DNA of 40,306 nt from JBGAPI01 sp044221335 (GTDB lineage Bacteria; Pseudomonadota; Gammaproteobacteria; Xanthomonadales; Ahniellaceae), in contig JBGAPI010000046.1 of assembly GCA_044221335.1 (NCBI GenBank), positions 1-40,306 on the forward strand. The letters are read 5' to 3'. The notes beneath the pieces are model-generated. The model was not told the DNA's origin and ran no database searches. It was given only the letters and a program-made list of their open reading frames with translations. Both the position numbers and the translations under genes were made by a program. Below, piece by piece: positions 32,951 to 40,306 of this stretch (within the stretch, counting starts at the first letter, position 1; each line of letters opens with the position of its first letter).

Positions 32951-34425
32951 GCCGGGACGGTCCGCCCCTTCGCCCAGGCGCGGAGGCTCTCGACCTGTTC
33001 CGCCATCAGTACCGACAGCGGCCGGGTCGCGGCCAGCGCCGCCAGCACGTGCTCCTGCTCGACCGCCGCGTCGGCGGCCCGGGCGTCGTACATCGCCGCG
33101 ACGATCGCCTGCTCGATCTCGGCGCCGGAGAAGCCTTCGCTGGCATCGGCGAGGCGCGACAGCTCGAAGCCCTCCCAGCGGATCCGGCGACGCTCCAGAT
33201 GCAGCCGGAAGATCTCGGCCCGGATTCCGGCATCGGGAAGATCCACGAAGAAGATCTCGTCGAAGCGGCCCTTGCGCAGCAGCTCGGCAGGCAATTCGGC
33301 GACCGCGTTGGCGGTCGCCACCAGGAACACCCGCGACTTTCGCTCGGCCATCCAGGTCAGCAGATAGCCCAGCACCCGGCGGGATACGCCGTCGTCGGAG
33401 CTGCCCTGCGCCAGGCCCTTCTCGATCTCGTCGATCCAGATGACGCAGGGCGACAGCGCCTCCGCGCGCGACAGCGCCTCGCGCAGGTTGCGCTCGGTCT
33501 CGCCGTGGAACTTGTTGTACAGCGTGCCGACATCGAGCCGCACCAGCGGCACGCCGAAGCCGCCGGCGATCGCCTTCGCCGCGAGGCTCTTGCCGCAGCC
33601 CTGCACGCCGAGCAGCAGCAGCCCGCGCGGCGGGTCGAGGCCGGGTTCGCCGGACTCGCCGAGGAACACCGAGCGGCGCAGATCGACCCAGCGCCGCAGC
33701 CGCGGCAGGCCGGCGACGTCGGCGAAGGCCGCGGTATCGAACTCGAACGCGAGCAGGCCGTCGCGGTTGATCAGCTCGGACTTCAGCTTGGCGAGTTCGG
33801 GCAGGTCCGAGGAGCTGATCGCGCCGTCCTTGAAGATCAGGTGGCGCGCGATCCGGCGGGCGTCCGGGAAGCTGAGGCCACGCAGGTTGCGCACGATCGT
33901 CTTCAGCGCGGCGGCATCGACCTCGACCCGCCGCCCGCCGTGTTCGCGCGAGTACAGGAAGGCCTCGTCGCGCACCATCTTGCCGAGTTCGGTCTCGTCG
34001 GGAAGTGCCAGCGCGAAGCGCACGGCATCGGCCTCGAGCTCCGGCGGCAGCTCGATCTTCGGCCCGACCAGCACCAGGGTATGCGCCGCGCTGCCGTCGC
34101 GCGCCAGGATCTCGCGGGTGAGGCGCAGCGTCATCGCGTACTTGAGATAGGGGTGGAAGTCGCGCAGCAGGTACAGCCCGCGGTCGCGATGGGCCTTGAT
34201 CGCCGCCAGGGTCGCGCCGGCGTCCGGCGGCACCGGCAGCTCGCCGTCGACGGCAAGGTCGAGGCGCTTCATGCCCTCGGTGATCGCCCAGCTGTACAGC
34301 GGCCGCAGCACCTGCGCGTTGACGTGGCGGAACAGGTCCACCACCCGCCCTTCCTCCGGGGTGTCGATCACGATCAGGGCGGTGTTGGCGCGGATGAGGG
34401 CGGCGAGGTCTTGGATGTCGGGCAT
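32947..34425 (-). CDS. AAA-family ATPase, Ycf46-like
   Basis: The 492-residue protein has an N-terminal region of about 230 residues without known catalytic motifs and a C-terminal AAA module. The module has Walker A 'GVQGCGKSLAAK', the pore-loop-like 'TLYNKFHGETERNLREAL', Walker B 'CVIWIDEIEKG', sensor 1 'VFLVATANAV' and an Arg-finger region 'LLRKGRFDEIFFVDLP'. This resembles Ycf46-like ATPases, whose role in bacteria is unclear, although some affect photosynthesis and DNA or CO2 responses in cyanobacteria. No partner genes are adjacent. Its stop codon lies in the palindrome shared with the deaminase. Confidence 0.85.
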   Translation of the reverse strand: MPDIQDLAALIRANTALIVIDTPEEGRVVDLFRHVNAQVLRPLYSWAITEGMKRLDLAVDGELPVPPDAGATLAAIKAHRDRGLYLLRDFHPYLKYAMTLRLTREILARDGSAAHTLVLVGPKIELPPELEADAVRFALALPDETELGKMVRDEAFLYSREHGGRRVEVDAAALKTIVRNLRGLSFPDARRIARHLIFKDGAISSSDLPELAKLKSELINRDGLLAFEFDTAAFADVAGLPRLRRWVDLRRSVFLGESGEPGLDPPRGLLLLGVQGCGKSLAAKAIAGGFGVPLVRLDVGTLYNKFHGETERNLREALSRAEALSPCVIWIDEIEKGLAQGSSDDGVSRRVLGYLLTWMAERKSRVFLVATANAVAELPAELLRKGRFDEIFFVDLPDAGIRAEIFRLHLERRRIRWEGFELSRLADASEGFSGAEIEQAIVAAMYDARAADAAVEQEHVLAALAATRPLSVLMAEQVESLRAWAKGRTVPA

Positions 34426-34465
34426 CGGGGTGGACGGTCGGGGCGAGCGCGGATGCTAGCGCCGG

Positions 34466-34615
34466 AGGGCCCAGGGCACAGGGCCCAGGGCCCCCGGAAC
34501 CGGGGTCATGACGAGCGTTCCGGCGCCCCGGTCAGGCTGGCGCGCACTCCACCGACGATCGACGATTCGCTACGAAGCGCGCATTTCTGGGCCCAGGGCC
34601 CTGTGCCCTGGGCCC
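34466..34615. repeat. Inverted pair of four-unit heptad arrays
   Basis: Four units (AGGGCCC three times, AGGGCAC once) at 34466-34493 face four units at 34588-34615 (TGGGCCC, AGGGCCC, TGTGCCC, TGGGCCC) in the opposite sense. They are near-perfect complements over 27 bases and could form a large stem with a 94-base loop. No gene lies between. The design is the same as around 14061-14380, but with a different heptad. Confidence 0.8.
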
Positions 34616-34647
34616 CATCCCCGAACGCTTGAGGTTAGACTGCGGCA

Positions 34648-36665
34648 ATGAGTGCCACCCCCACTCCGACCGACCTCCAGCGCGCCAGCGACGAAGGCCT
34701 TCGCCGCATGCTGCACAGCTGGATGACGCTGGCAGAGACCAGCGCGATCTGCGAGCACCCGATCGACCTCTACCAGGTGCTCGACCGGCGGATCGTCGAC
34801 AGCCTCCGGGCCGACGCCTGGGTGATCGCGCTGTTCAACGCCGCCCGCGACGACGTCAGCTTTCCGCACAGCAGCGGCGAGATCGCGCAGCCGGCGCAGC
34901 GATTGACCCGCCATCTGGCGCGTACCCTGGCGGCGCGGCTGACGACGCCGGGCGCGACCCTGTACCTGTCGACCGAACTGATCACCCAGCTGCTCGCCGA
35001 CAAGCCGGCGAAGAGCAACGACATCACCCCGCGCAGCGGCTGGCTGGTGGCGCTCCGCGACGAGACCCATCTCACCGGATTCGTCGCGATCTGGAACTAT
35101 GTCCATCCGATTCCCGAACGCGCCGACGACGCGCTGTTCCTGCGCTTCGCGAGCTACCTGGTCGGGCCGACCCTGGCGCGGCGGCGCGACCGCGACGCGC
35201 TGCGCGTGGTCAGTTCGGAACTCGAACGCCGGGTCGAGCAGCGCACCCGCGAGCTCAACGAGTCCAACGCGGAACTCCGCCGCCAGGCCGACGAGCGCGA
35301 GCGGAACGCCGGGTCGAGCAGCGCACCCGCGAGCTCAACGAGTCCAACGCGGAACTCCGCCGCCAGGCCGACGAGCGCGAGCGCGCCGAGGCCAAGCTCA
35401 AGCACGACGCCGTCCACGATGCCCTGACCGGGTTGCCGAACCGCGTGCTGATGCGCGACCGGCTGGAGAACGCGCTGGCGCGCTACCGCCGCGACTCGAC
35501 CAACGCCTTCGCGGTGATGTACCTCGATCTCGATCGCTTCAAGGTGATCAACGACTCCATGGGCCACGCGATCGGCGACGCGCTGCTGATCGAGGTCGGC
35601 CGCCGGCTGGTGGTCGCGCTGCGCGAGGTCGACACCGTCGCCCGCCTCGGCGGCGACGAGTTCGCGGTGCTGCTGCCCGGCGTGCACTCCGCCGCGGACG
35701 CCACCATCGTCGCCAATCGGCTGATCGCGGCGCTGTCCGAGCCGGTGAAGGCCGAGGGCCGCGAGCTGTTCACCTCGACCAGCGTCGGCGTGGCACTGTC
35801 GGACACCCGCTACCGCCAGCCCGACGAGCTCCTGCGCGACGCCGACGCGGCGATGTACCGCGCCAAGTCGCGCGGCCGGAAGTGTTTCGAGATCTTCGAC
35901 GAGACCTTCCACAAGGAGGCGATGAAGCTGCTCGACCTGGAGAACGAGCTGCGCCGCGGCCTCGAGGTCAACGAGTTCGCGCCGTTCTACCAGCCGATCG
36001 TCGATCTCCGCGACGGCTCGGTGCTCGGCTTCGAGGCGCTCCTGCGCTGGCGCCGTCCCGGCCGCGGCTGGCAAGCGCCGGGCGAGTTCCTGTCGCTGGC
36101 CGAGGAGATCGGCATCTCCGAGGCGATCGACCGCAAGATCTTCGAGCAGGTCTGCGACGACATCCCGTTCTTCGACGAGGAACACTACGTCAGCATCAAC
36201 CTTTCGCCGCGCCACTTCCGCGAGAAGGACCTGCCGGAGCGGCTGCTGGCGATGGTCGAGCGCCACAACATCACCACCGACCGGGTGCGCCTCGAGGTCA
36301 CCGAGGGCTCGCTGCTCGACAACCCGCAGCAGGCCCGGCAGATGCTGGAGACGCTGCGCGATGCCGGCCTCGCCGCCCTGCTCGACGACTTCGGCACCGG
36401 TTATTCCTCGCTGTCCTACCTGCACCAGTTCCCGATCCACGCGCTGAAGATCGACCGCTCCTTCGTCGCGGGACTCAACAGCTCGCGCACCGGCGGCTCG
36501 CACGCGGTGGTCGAGGCGGTGCTGTCGCTGGCGCAGTCGCTGGGTGTCGAGGTGATCGCCGAGGGCATCGAGACCACCGAACAGCGCGAGGCGCTGCTGG
36601 CGCTCGGCTGCACGCAGGGGCAGGGCTATCTGTTCGGGCGGCCGCGGCCGCTGGAAAAAGGCTGA
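34648..36665 (+). pseudogene. GAF-GGDEF-EAL diguanylate cyclase/phosphodiesterase, frameshifted by an 80-bp tandem duplication
   Basis: The first frame (34648-35427) encodes a GAF-like sensor (about residues 1-185) and a coiled coil. The second frame runs to 36665 and encodes GGDEF (intact 'RLGGDEFAVLL' with an RxxD inhibitory site before it) and EAL ('LGFEALLRWR', 'VTEGSLLDN', 'LDDFGTGYSS', 'LKIDRSFV'). Between them 80 bases are present twice, back to back, at 35224-35303 and 35304-35383. As 80 is not a multiple of three, the frame breaks. Removing one copy joins the frames into a 645-residue protein that would make or degrade cyclic di-GMP. As written the gene yields a truncated sensor of about 259 residues and possibly an EAL protein from an internal start. 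The cause may be a mutation, a phase-variation switch or an assembly error. Confidence 0.88.
35224..35383 (+). repeat. Exact 80-bp tandem duplication in the coiled-coil linker
   Basis: Two abutting copies are identical over exactly 80 bases; identity stops at both edges. The duplicated DNA encodes the coiled coil after the GAF domain ('RRVEQRTRELNESNAEL'). It shifts the downstream reading frame by two bases. Confidence 0.95.
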
Positions 36666-36670
36666 CGATT

Positions 36671-36712
36671 GGGAATTCGGCTGAGGCCGGTGACGGTCTC
36701 AGCCGAATTCCC
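36671..36712. terminator. Long perfect hairpin after the GGDEF-EAL gene
   Basis: Arms of 15 bases (GGGAATTCGGCTGAG and its complement) flank a 12-base loop, six bases after the stop. No T-run follows, so the element may act as a stable 3' end or as a pause rather than a classic terminator. Confidence 0.6.
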
Positions 36713-36734
36713 CAGTTGAAGATCTGATTTCCGG

Positions 36735-37086
36735 ATGGCGACCTTCCGCTCCTTCGAGCTCGCGGTGATTCGCGTGCTGTGCTCCGGGGTCCTGGACGAC
36801 GACGAGATGCGTGCGATCGAGGGTCATGCCGGTTCGTCGACCTACGAGTACACCGGCTCGGGATACTTCCTGACTGCGTTCGATGCCACTTCCGCCGGGC
36901 TGTCGCATTTCGGTTCGAGCCCGATCGTCATCGGAAATCACGGCGATGTGTACTGCGGGTTCATAGCGCATCGCCAATCGCGAGCTTTCCCTGGAGTGCC
37001 ATTCCTGGGGCGCGGTGGATGTCCCCGAGGGATTTCGAGACCTGTCGGTCATCGTCGACTTGCCGAAGCCGCGCGGCCTGGATTGA
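36735..37086 (+). pseudogene. Small conserved-type hypothetical gene with a single-base frameshift
   Basis: The first ~78 residues in one frame ('MATFRSFELAVIRVLCSG' ... 'EYTGSGYFLTAFD' ... 'GDVYCGFIA') continue smoothly, one base later, as 'IANRELSLECHSWGAVDVPEGF' and end at TGA 37086. Joined, they give a 116-residue protein with a sensible C terminus. In the uncorrected frame the protein degenerates into Arg/Pro-rich text. The extra base lies near 36968. The family looks familiar as a small conserved hypothetical, but I cannot name it. It may be a pseudogene or a sequencing error. Confidence 0.65.
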
Positions 37087-37140
37087 ACGGCAGCGGAATC
37101 CTGGGCGACCTGGACGCGCGCGCATCGTTGCGCCGATCGA

Positions 37141-37548
37141 CTACCAGATCCGCCACCAGGCCTTTTTCCGGACCCCGGGCGCCTTGGCGACGTCCTTGAA
37201 CCACGCCAGCACCGACGGCGCGGTCGGGGCTTCGAAGGCCTGCAGCAGCAGGAAGTACGGCCGCTGCTGCGCGCCGTCGCCGAAATCGATCTTCCACTCC
37301 GTGCCATAGCGCTGCCACTGGCCGCCGTAGGCCGCGCGCACGCACTCGCCGAGGATGCTGCCGAGACAGACCACGTACTCGGTGACCTTGTCCTCGGGGA
37401 TGCCGAGCAGCCGCTGCTGGCGGACGAAGCCGTCGATCCAGGTCACGGTGTCGAGGTCGTAGCCGAGCTTCGGTCGGTCCGCGATCTGCCGCGCCCAGAC
37501 GAGGCCCTCGCCCGCGAGCTTCTCGACGTCGGCGGCATTCATCGTCAT
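37141..37548 (-). CDS. Hypothetical protein, possible partner of the PycTM-like gene
   Basis: This 135-residue soluble protein is rich in Trp and aromatic residues ('LDTVTWIDGFVRQQRLLGI', 'GGQWQRYGTEWKIDFGDG', 'KKAWWRIW'). No signal peptide, membrane helix or nucleotide motif is visible. It weakly recalls DUF3806-type proteins, without certainty. It starts 13 bases after the PycTM-like gene in the same direction, implying cotranscription. Confidence 0.7.
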   Translation of the reverse strand: MTMNAADVEKLAGEGLVWARQIADRPKLGYDLDTVTWIDGFVRQQRLLGIPEDKVTEYVVCLGSILGECVRAAYGGQWQRYGTEWKIDFGDGAQQRPYFLLLQAFEAPTAPSVLAWFKDVAKAPGVRKKAWWRIW

Positions 37549-37561
37549 CCCGCGGTCCGAC

Positions 37562-38122
37562 TCATCCCATCAGCAGCCGCCACAGCTGCTCGAGGCTGGC
37601 GAACACGAATCCGGTCAGGAAGAACAGGTAGGCGGCGCGCAGATAACGGTACTTGTAGTGCGCGAGGTAGTAGCCGAGCCCGTAGATGTCTTTCCCCATC
37701 ATCTCGTAGATGTTGCCGTTGGGTGGCATGGCGCGCGACAGCTCGTTCAGGAACTGCTGCTGCGTGAGCTCGGCGAAGTGGCCGAAGAACAACAGGTTGA
37801 ACTGCGCCGGCAGGGTGGCGCCCGGTTCGAGCCGGAGCGGCCGGTACTTCGGCAGCACCGCGAGGATGGCCAGCAGCAGCGCCACGGTGGTGAAGCAGAT
37901 CAGCGTGATCGCGGAGACCCGGAGCGCCGGCTCGGACAGCTTGTTGATCGTCATCGTCAGCACGATCGAGGACACCGTGATGATGATGTTGGCCTTGACG
38001 TCGGCCATCACCGACAGCTGCACGTGGTGCTGCTGCACGGTGCGCAGGAAATTGTCGCCGGTGTTGCGCTCCGGCACCTGCAGGAACAGCGGTTCGGCGG
38101 GTTGCTTGAAGTTCGCATCCAT
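37562..38122 (-). CDS. PycTM-like membrane protein (Pycsar effector family, DUF5706)
   Basis: The 186-residue protein matches the PycTM/DUF5706 pattern: an N-terminal helix 'LRTVQQHHVQLSVMADVKA' leading into membrane helix 1 ('NIIITVSSIVLTMTI'), helix 2 ('AITLICFTTVALLLAILAVLPK'), the motif 'NLLFFGHFAELTQQQFLNEL', and a third helix near the C terminus ('AAYLFFLTGFVFAS'). In Pycsar anti-phage systems such effectors are turned on by cCMP or cUMP from a PycC cyclase and damage the inner membrane. No cyclase gene is present in the window, so it may be an orphan, be partnered elsewhere, or serve another role. The start at 38122 is chosen by alignment to the family; no good ribosome site was seen. 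Confidence 0.8.
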   Translation of the reverse strand: MDANFKQPAEPLFLQVPERNTGDNFLRTVQQHHVQLSVMADVKANIIITVSSIVLTMTINKLSEPALRVSAITLICFTTVALLLAILAVLPKYRPLRLEPGATLPAQFNLLFFGHFAELTQQQFLNELSRAMPPNGNIYEMMGKDIYGLGYYLAHYKYRYLRAAYLFFLTGFVFASLEQLWRLLMG

Positions 38123-38228
38123 GGTCGCATTGACGCTTCGGGGGCCGATCGCATCATAGAGCGGCCCTGCACATCGGGACGACGTCCGGCGTGCTTCGAT
38201 GATGAATTCGTCTTCCGACCCCGTGCCG

Positions 38229-39125
38229 ATGACCCGCCACTTCGTCCCGCTGCTGTCCCGCCTCCTCGTCTGCCTCGCCATGCTCGGCCTCGCCGGCTGC
38301 GAACGCGCCTATTTCGCGGTGCTGAACCGCGGCCGCCCGCCGGTCGAGTTCACCGTCGGCGGCTCCGTCGCGTACGACCCCGAGCATCGACTGGCGCTGG
38401 ACGTCTACCGCCCGAAGGGTGCAGCGCGGCCGCCCGCGCTGGTGTTCTTCCACGGCGGCCGCTGGTCCTCGGGCAGTCGCGCGCAATACGAGTTCGTCGC
38501 CCGCACCTTCGTCGCCCGCGGCATGGCCGTGCTGCTGCCGGACTACCGGCTGTATCCCGGCGTGAAGTTTCCCGTGTTCGTCGAGGATGCGGCGACCGCC
38601 GCGGCCTACGTGCTGGACCACGCCGACGCGCTCGGCATCGACCGCTCGCGCGTGTTCCTCGCGGGCCATTCGTCCGGCGCGCACCTCGCCGCCATGATCG
38701 CGACCGACGGCCGCTTCCTCGCCGCCCACGGCCACAAGCCGCGTGACTTCGCCGGCGTCGTCGGCCTCGCCGGCCCCTACGACTTCCTGCCGCTGCTCGA
38801 CGATGATCTGAAGGACATGTTCGGCCCGCCCGAGCGCTATCCCCTGTCGCAGCCGATCGAATTCGTCGACGGCGACGAGCCGCCGTTTCTCCTGATCCAC
38901 GGGACGGCCGACCGCCTCGCCTGGCCGCGCAACAGCGAACACCTCGCCGCGCGGCTGAACGAGAAGGGGGTGCCGGCCGAACTGCGCCTGCTGCCCGGTG
39001 TCGGACACCTGCGGCTGCTCGCTTCGCTGGCCGAGCGCGAACGCTGGCTCGCGCCCGCGGTCGACCTGTCCGCCGCCTGGATCGCGAAGCAGCCGCCGGC
39101 GTCGCCGGCCCGGGTCGCGCCGTGA
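38229..39125 (+). CDS. Alpha/beta-hydrolase lipoprotein (HSL/BD-FAE-like esterase)
   Basis: The 298-residue protein has a lipoprotein signal ending in LAGC, so it should be acylated and tethered in the envelope. The alpha/beta-hydrolase core shows the oxyanion motif 'FFHGGRW', the nucleophile elbow 'GHSSGAH', an acid in the 'HGTADRLAWP' region and a catalytic His in 'GVGHLRL'. Members hydrolyse small esters or carbamates; the substrate is not predictable. Starts at 38199 and 38202 are also open; 38229 gives the most typical lipoprotein signal. It overlaps oxyR by four bases. Confidence 0.82.
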   Translation: MTRHFVPLLSRLLVCLAMLGLAGCERAYFAVLNRGRPPVEFTVGGSVAYDPEHRLALDVYRPKGAARPPALVFFHGGRWSSGSRAQYEFVARTFVARGMAVLLPDYRLYPGVKFPVFVEDAATAAAYVLDHADALGIDRSRVFLAGHSSGAHLAAMIATDGRFLAAHGHKPRDFAGVVGLAGPYDFLPLLDDDLKDMFGPPERYPLSQPIEFVDGDEPPFLLIHGTADRLAWPRNSEHLAARLNEKGVPAELRLLPGVGHLRLLASLAERERWLAPAVDLSAAWIAKQPPASPARVAP

Positions 39126-40120
39126 ACCTGCGTGACCTGCGCTATCTCGTCGCGCTCGCCGACCATCGCCACTTCGGCCGCGCCGCGGCGGCGAGCTTCG
39201 TCGGCCAGCCGACGCTGTCGATGCAGCTGAAGAAGCTGGAGGACGAGCTCGGCGTCGCGCTGGTCGAACGCTCCAGCCGCAAGGTGATGCTGACCGCGAT
39301 CGGCGGCGTCGCGCTGGTCGAACGCTCCAGCCGCAAGGTGATGCTGACCGCGATCGGGCGCGAGATCGCCGAGCGGGCGCGCGGCCTGCTGCGGGATGCC
39401 GACGCGATCCGCGAGCTCGCCCGCGCCAGTCGCGATCCCGAAGCCGGTCAGCTCCGGATCGGCCTGTTCCCGACGCTCGCGCCCTACCTCCTGCCGCACG
39501 TGATGCCGAAGCTGCGCGAGCGCTTCCCGCGCCTCGAGCTGCTGCTGGTCGAGGAGAAGACCGAGGTCGTCCACGAGCAGTTGGCCGAGGGCCGGCTCGA
39601 CGCCGGCATCATGGCCCTGCCCCTGGCCGACGAGCAGTTGTCGTCCGAATTCCTGTTCGAGGAGCCCTTCGTGCTGGCCCTGCCGAAACAGCATCCGCTG
39701 AGCGGCCAGACGAGCCTCGCGCTCGCCGACATCGCCGACGAGAGCCTGCTGCTGCTCGACGAGGGGCACTGCCTGCGCGACCACGCGCTCGACGTCTGCC
39801 ACCGCGCCGGTGCCTCCGAGCGCAGCGGCTTCCGGGCGACCAGCCTGGAGACGCTCCGGCAGATGGTCGGTGCCGGCGTCGGCGCGACGCTGCTGCCGCT
39901 GCTGGCGGTGCAGCCACCGGTGCCGCTCACGCCCGACATCCGGCTGCTGCCGTTCCGCGGCAACGCACCGCATCGGCGGATCGGCTTCTTCTGGCGCAAG
40001 CACGCCGCCAACGCGGGTTTCCTGAAGCAGATCGCCGCGGTGTTCCGCGAGGTGCCGAAGGAGCTGCTGTCGACCGGATCGCTACGCGATCCGGTCCTGC
40101 AAAAGCGAAGAAGGGCTTGA
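39122..40120 (+). CDS. oxyR: Hydrogen-peroxide regulator OxyR with an in-frame 54-bp duplication
   Basis: The LysR-type protein begins 'MNLRDLRYLVALADHRHFGRAA' and carries the OxyR redox pair in 'GHCLRDHALDVC', the two Cys residues that form a disulfide on contact with peroxide. It is 332 residues long; removing a duplicated 18-residue segment ('GVALVERSSRKVMLTAIG' present twice, residues about 44-61 and 62-79) gives 314, the usual length for this group. The extra segment lies in the wing of the DNA-binding domain and the start of the linker helix, where it could disturb DNA binding. GTG start, overlapping the lipoprotein gene. Confidence 0.9.
   Translation: MNLRDLRYLVALADHRHFGRAAAASFVGQPTLSMQLKKLEDELGVALVERSSRKVMLTAIGGVALVERSSRKVMLTAIGREIAERARGLLRDADAIRELARASRDPEAGQLRIGLFPTLAPYLLPHVMPKLRERFPRLELLLVEEKTEVVHEQLAEGRLDAGIMALPLADEQLSSEFLFEEPFVLALPKQHPLSGQTSLALADIADESLLLLDEGHCLRDHALDVCHRAGASERSGFRATSLETLRQMVGAGVGATLLPLLAVQPPVPLTPDIRLLPFRGNAPHRRIGFFWRKHAANAGFLKQIAAVFREVPKELLSTGSLRDPVLQKRRRA
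39250..39357 (+). repeat. Exact 54-bp tandem duplication inside oxyR
   Basis: The 54-base unit occurs twice back to back (39250-39303 and 39304-39357) and keeps the reading frame. The copies are identical, so the event is recent or artefactual. Confidence 0.95.
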
Positions 40121-40166
40121 TTTCGGGAGACGGAGGCGCGGCGATTCCCGCCGTCGTCCCCGAGGC

Positions 40167-40306
40167 CTATGCCGCGATGGCCACGTCGGTGCGCGTCTTC
40201 GCATCCATTTCGGTCAGCGCCAGCCAGGACGACAGCACGATGCCGTCGCTGTCCTCGGCAGCGAGGAAGCCGGTACCGGAGCGCAGGCACTGCTCGTGCA
40301 GCGCGG
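40167..40306 (-). CDS. C-terminal end of an unrecognised protein
   Basis: The last 45 codons of a minus-strand gene run into the window edge and end at TAG (40167-40169). The translation reads 'ALHEQCLRSGTGFLAAEDSD', then 'VLSSWLALTEMDAKTRTDVA'. The sequence is protein-like, with ordinary codon use for this genome, but it is too short to assign. It converges on oxyR. Confidence 0.55.
   Translation of the reverse strand, partial: ALHEQCLRSGTGFLAAEDSDGIVLSSWLALTEMDAKTRTDVAIAA

Overview
This is a GC-rich window from a gammaproteobacterium, most likely in or near the order Xanthomonadales (Lysobacterales). The taxonomic inference rests on three things: an OleA thiolase very like the Xanthomonas enzyme, an OxyR of the long Xanthomonas type, and the ftsE-ftsX ... 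rpoH neighbourhood typical of gammaproteobacteria. No rRNA, tRNA or CRISPR array was seen. Genes are densely packed, often with 4-base ATGA or GTGA overlaps, and several use GTG starts.

Layout from left to right. (1) 1-1.75 kb: the end of a TonB-dependent receptor, a Zur-type Fur regulator, and a truncated Tn3-family transposase overlapping the zur stop. (2) 2.2-6.7 kb, minus strand: a split class II (B12-dependent) ribonucleotide reductase, nrdJa and nrdJb, with two lysine/alanine-rich histone H1-like genes between the halves; a promoter with two NrdR-like boxes lies upstream. (3) 6.9-14 kb: a DegP-type protease, a PstS-like binding protein, a HAD phosphatase overlapping an M17 aminopeptidase, and a membrane Ser/Thr kinase fused to a formylglycine-generating-enzyme-like domain. 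(4) 14.0-14.4 kb: heptad repeats bracketing a REP-like palindrome. (5) 14.4-19.9 kb: ftsE, ftsX, a double-receiver regulator, ung, terC behind a yybP-ykoY (Mn2+) riboswitch, and rpoH behind a perfect CIRCE operator. (6) 20-25 kb: two small Cys-containing exported proteins, a solitary oleA, and two paralogous secreted proteins with C-terminal sorting tails flanking a cyclic-phosphate-processing-like receiver (cREC). (7) 25-33 kb: xdhABC, a nitronate monooxygenase-GST operon divergent from an HxlR regulator, and an adenine deaminase; together the deaminase and Xdh could take adenine through hypoxanthine and xanthine to urate. (8) 33-40.3 kb: an AAA ATPase, a GAF-GGDEF-EAL gene broken by an 80-bp tandem duplication, a frameshifted small gene, a PycTM-like (Pycsar effector family) membrane protein with a small partner, a lipoprotein esterase, oxyR with an in-frame 54-bp duplication, and the end of an unrecognised gene.

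The most interesting points are the exact tandem duplications in two regulatory genes with a single-base frameshift nearby (real mutations or assembly artefacts), the PycTM-like protein with no visible cyclase, the tailed paralogue/cREC cluster, the histone-like genes inside the nrdJ operon, and the riboswitch and operators (Mn2+, HrcA, NrdR) readable directly from the DNA. All family assignments come from reading motifs by eye; no database search was possible.
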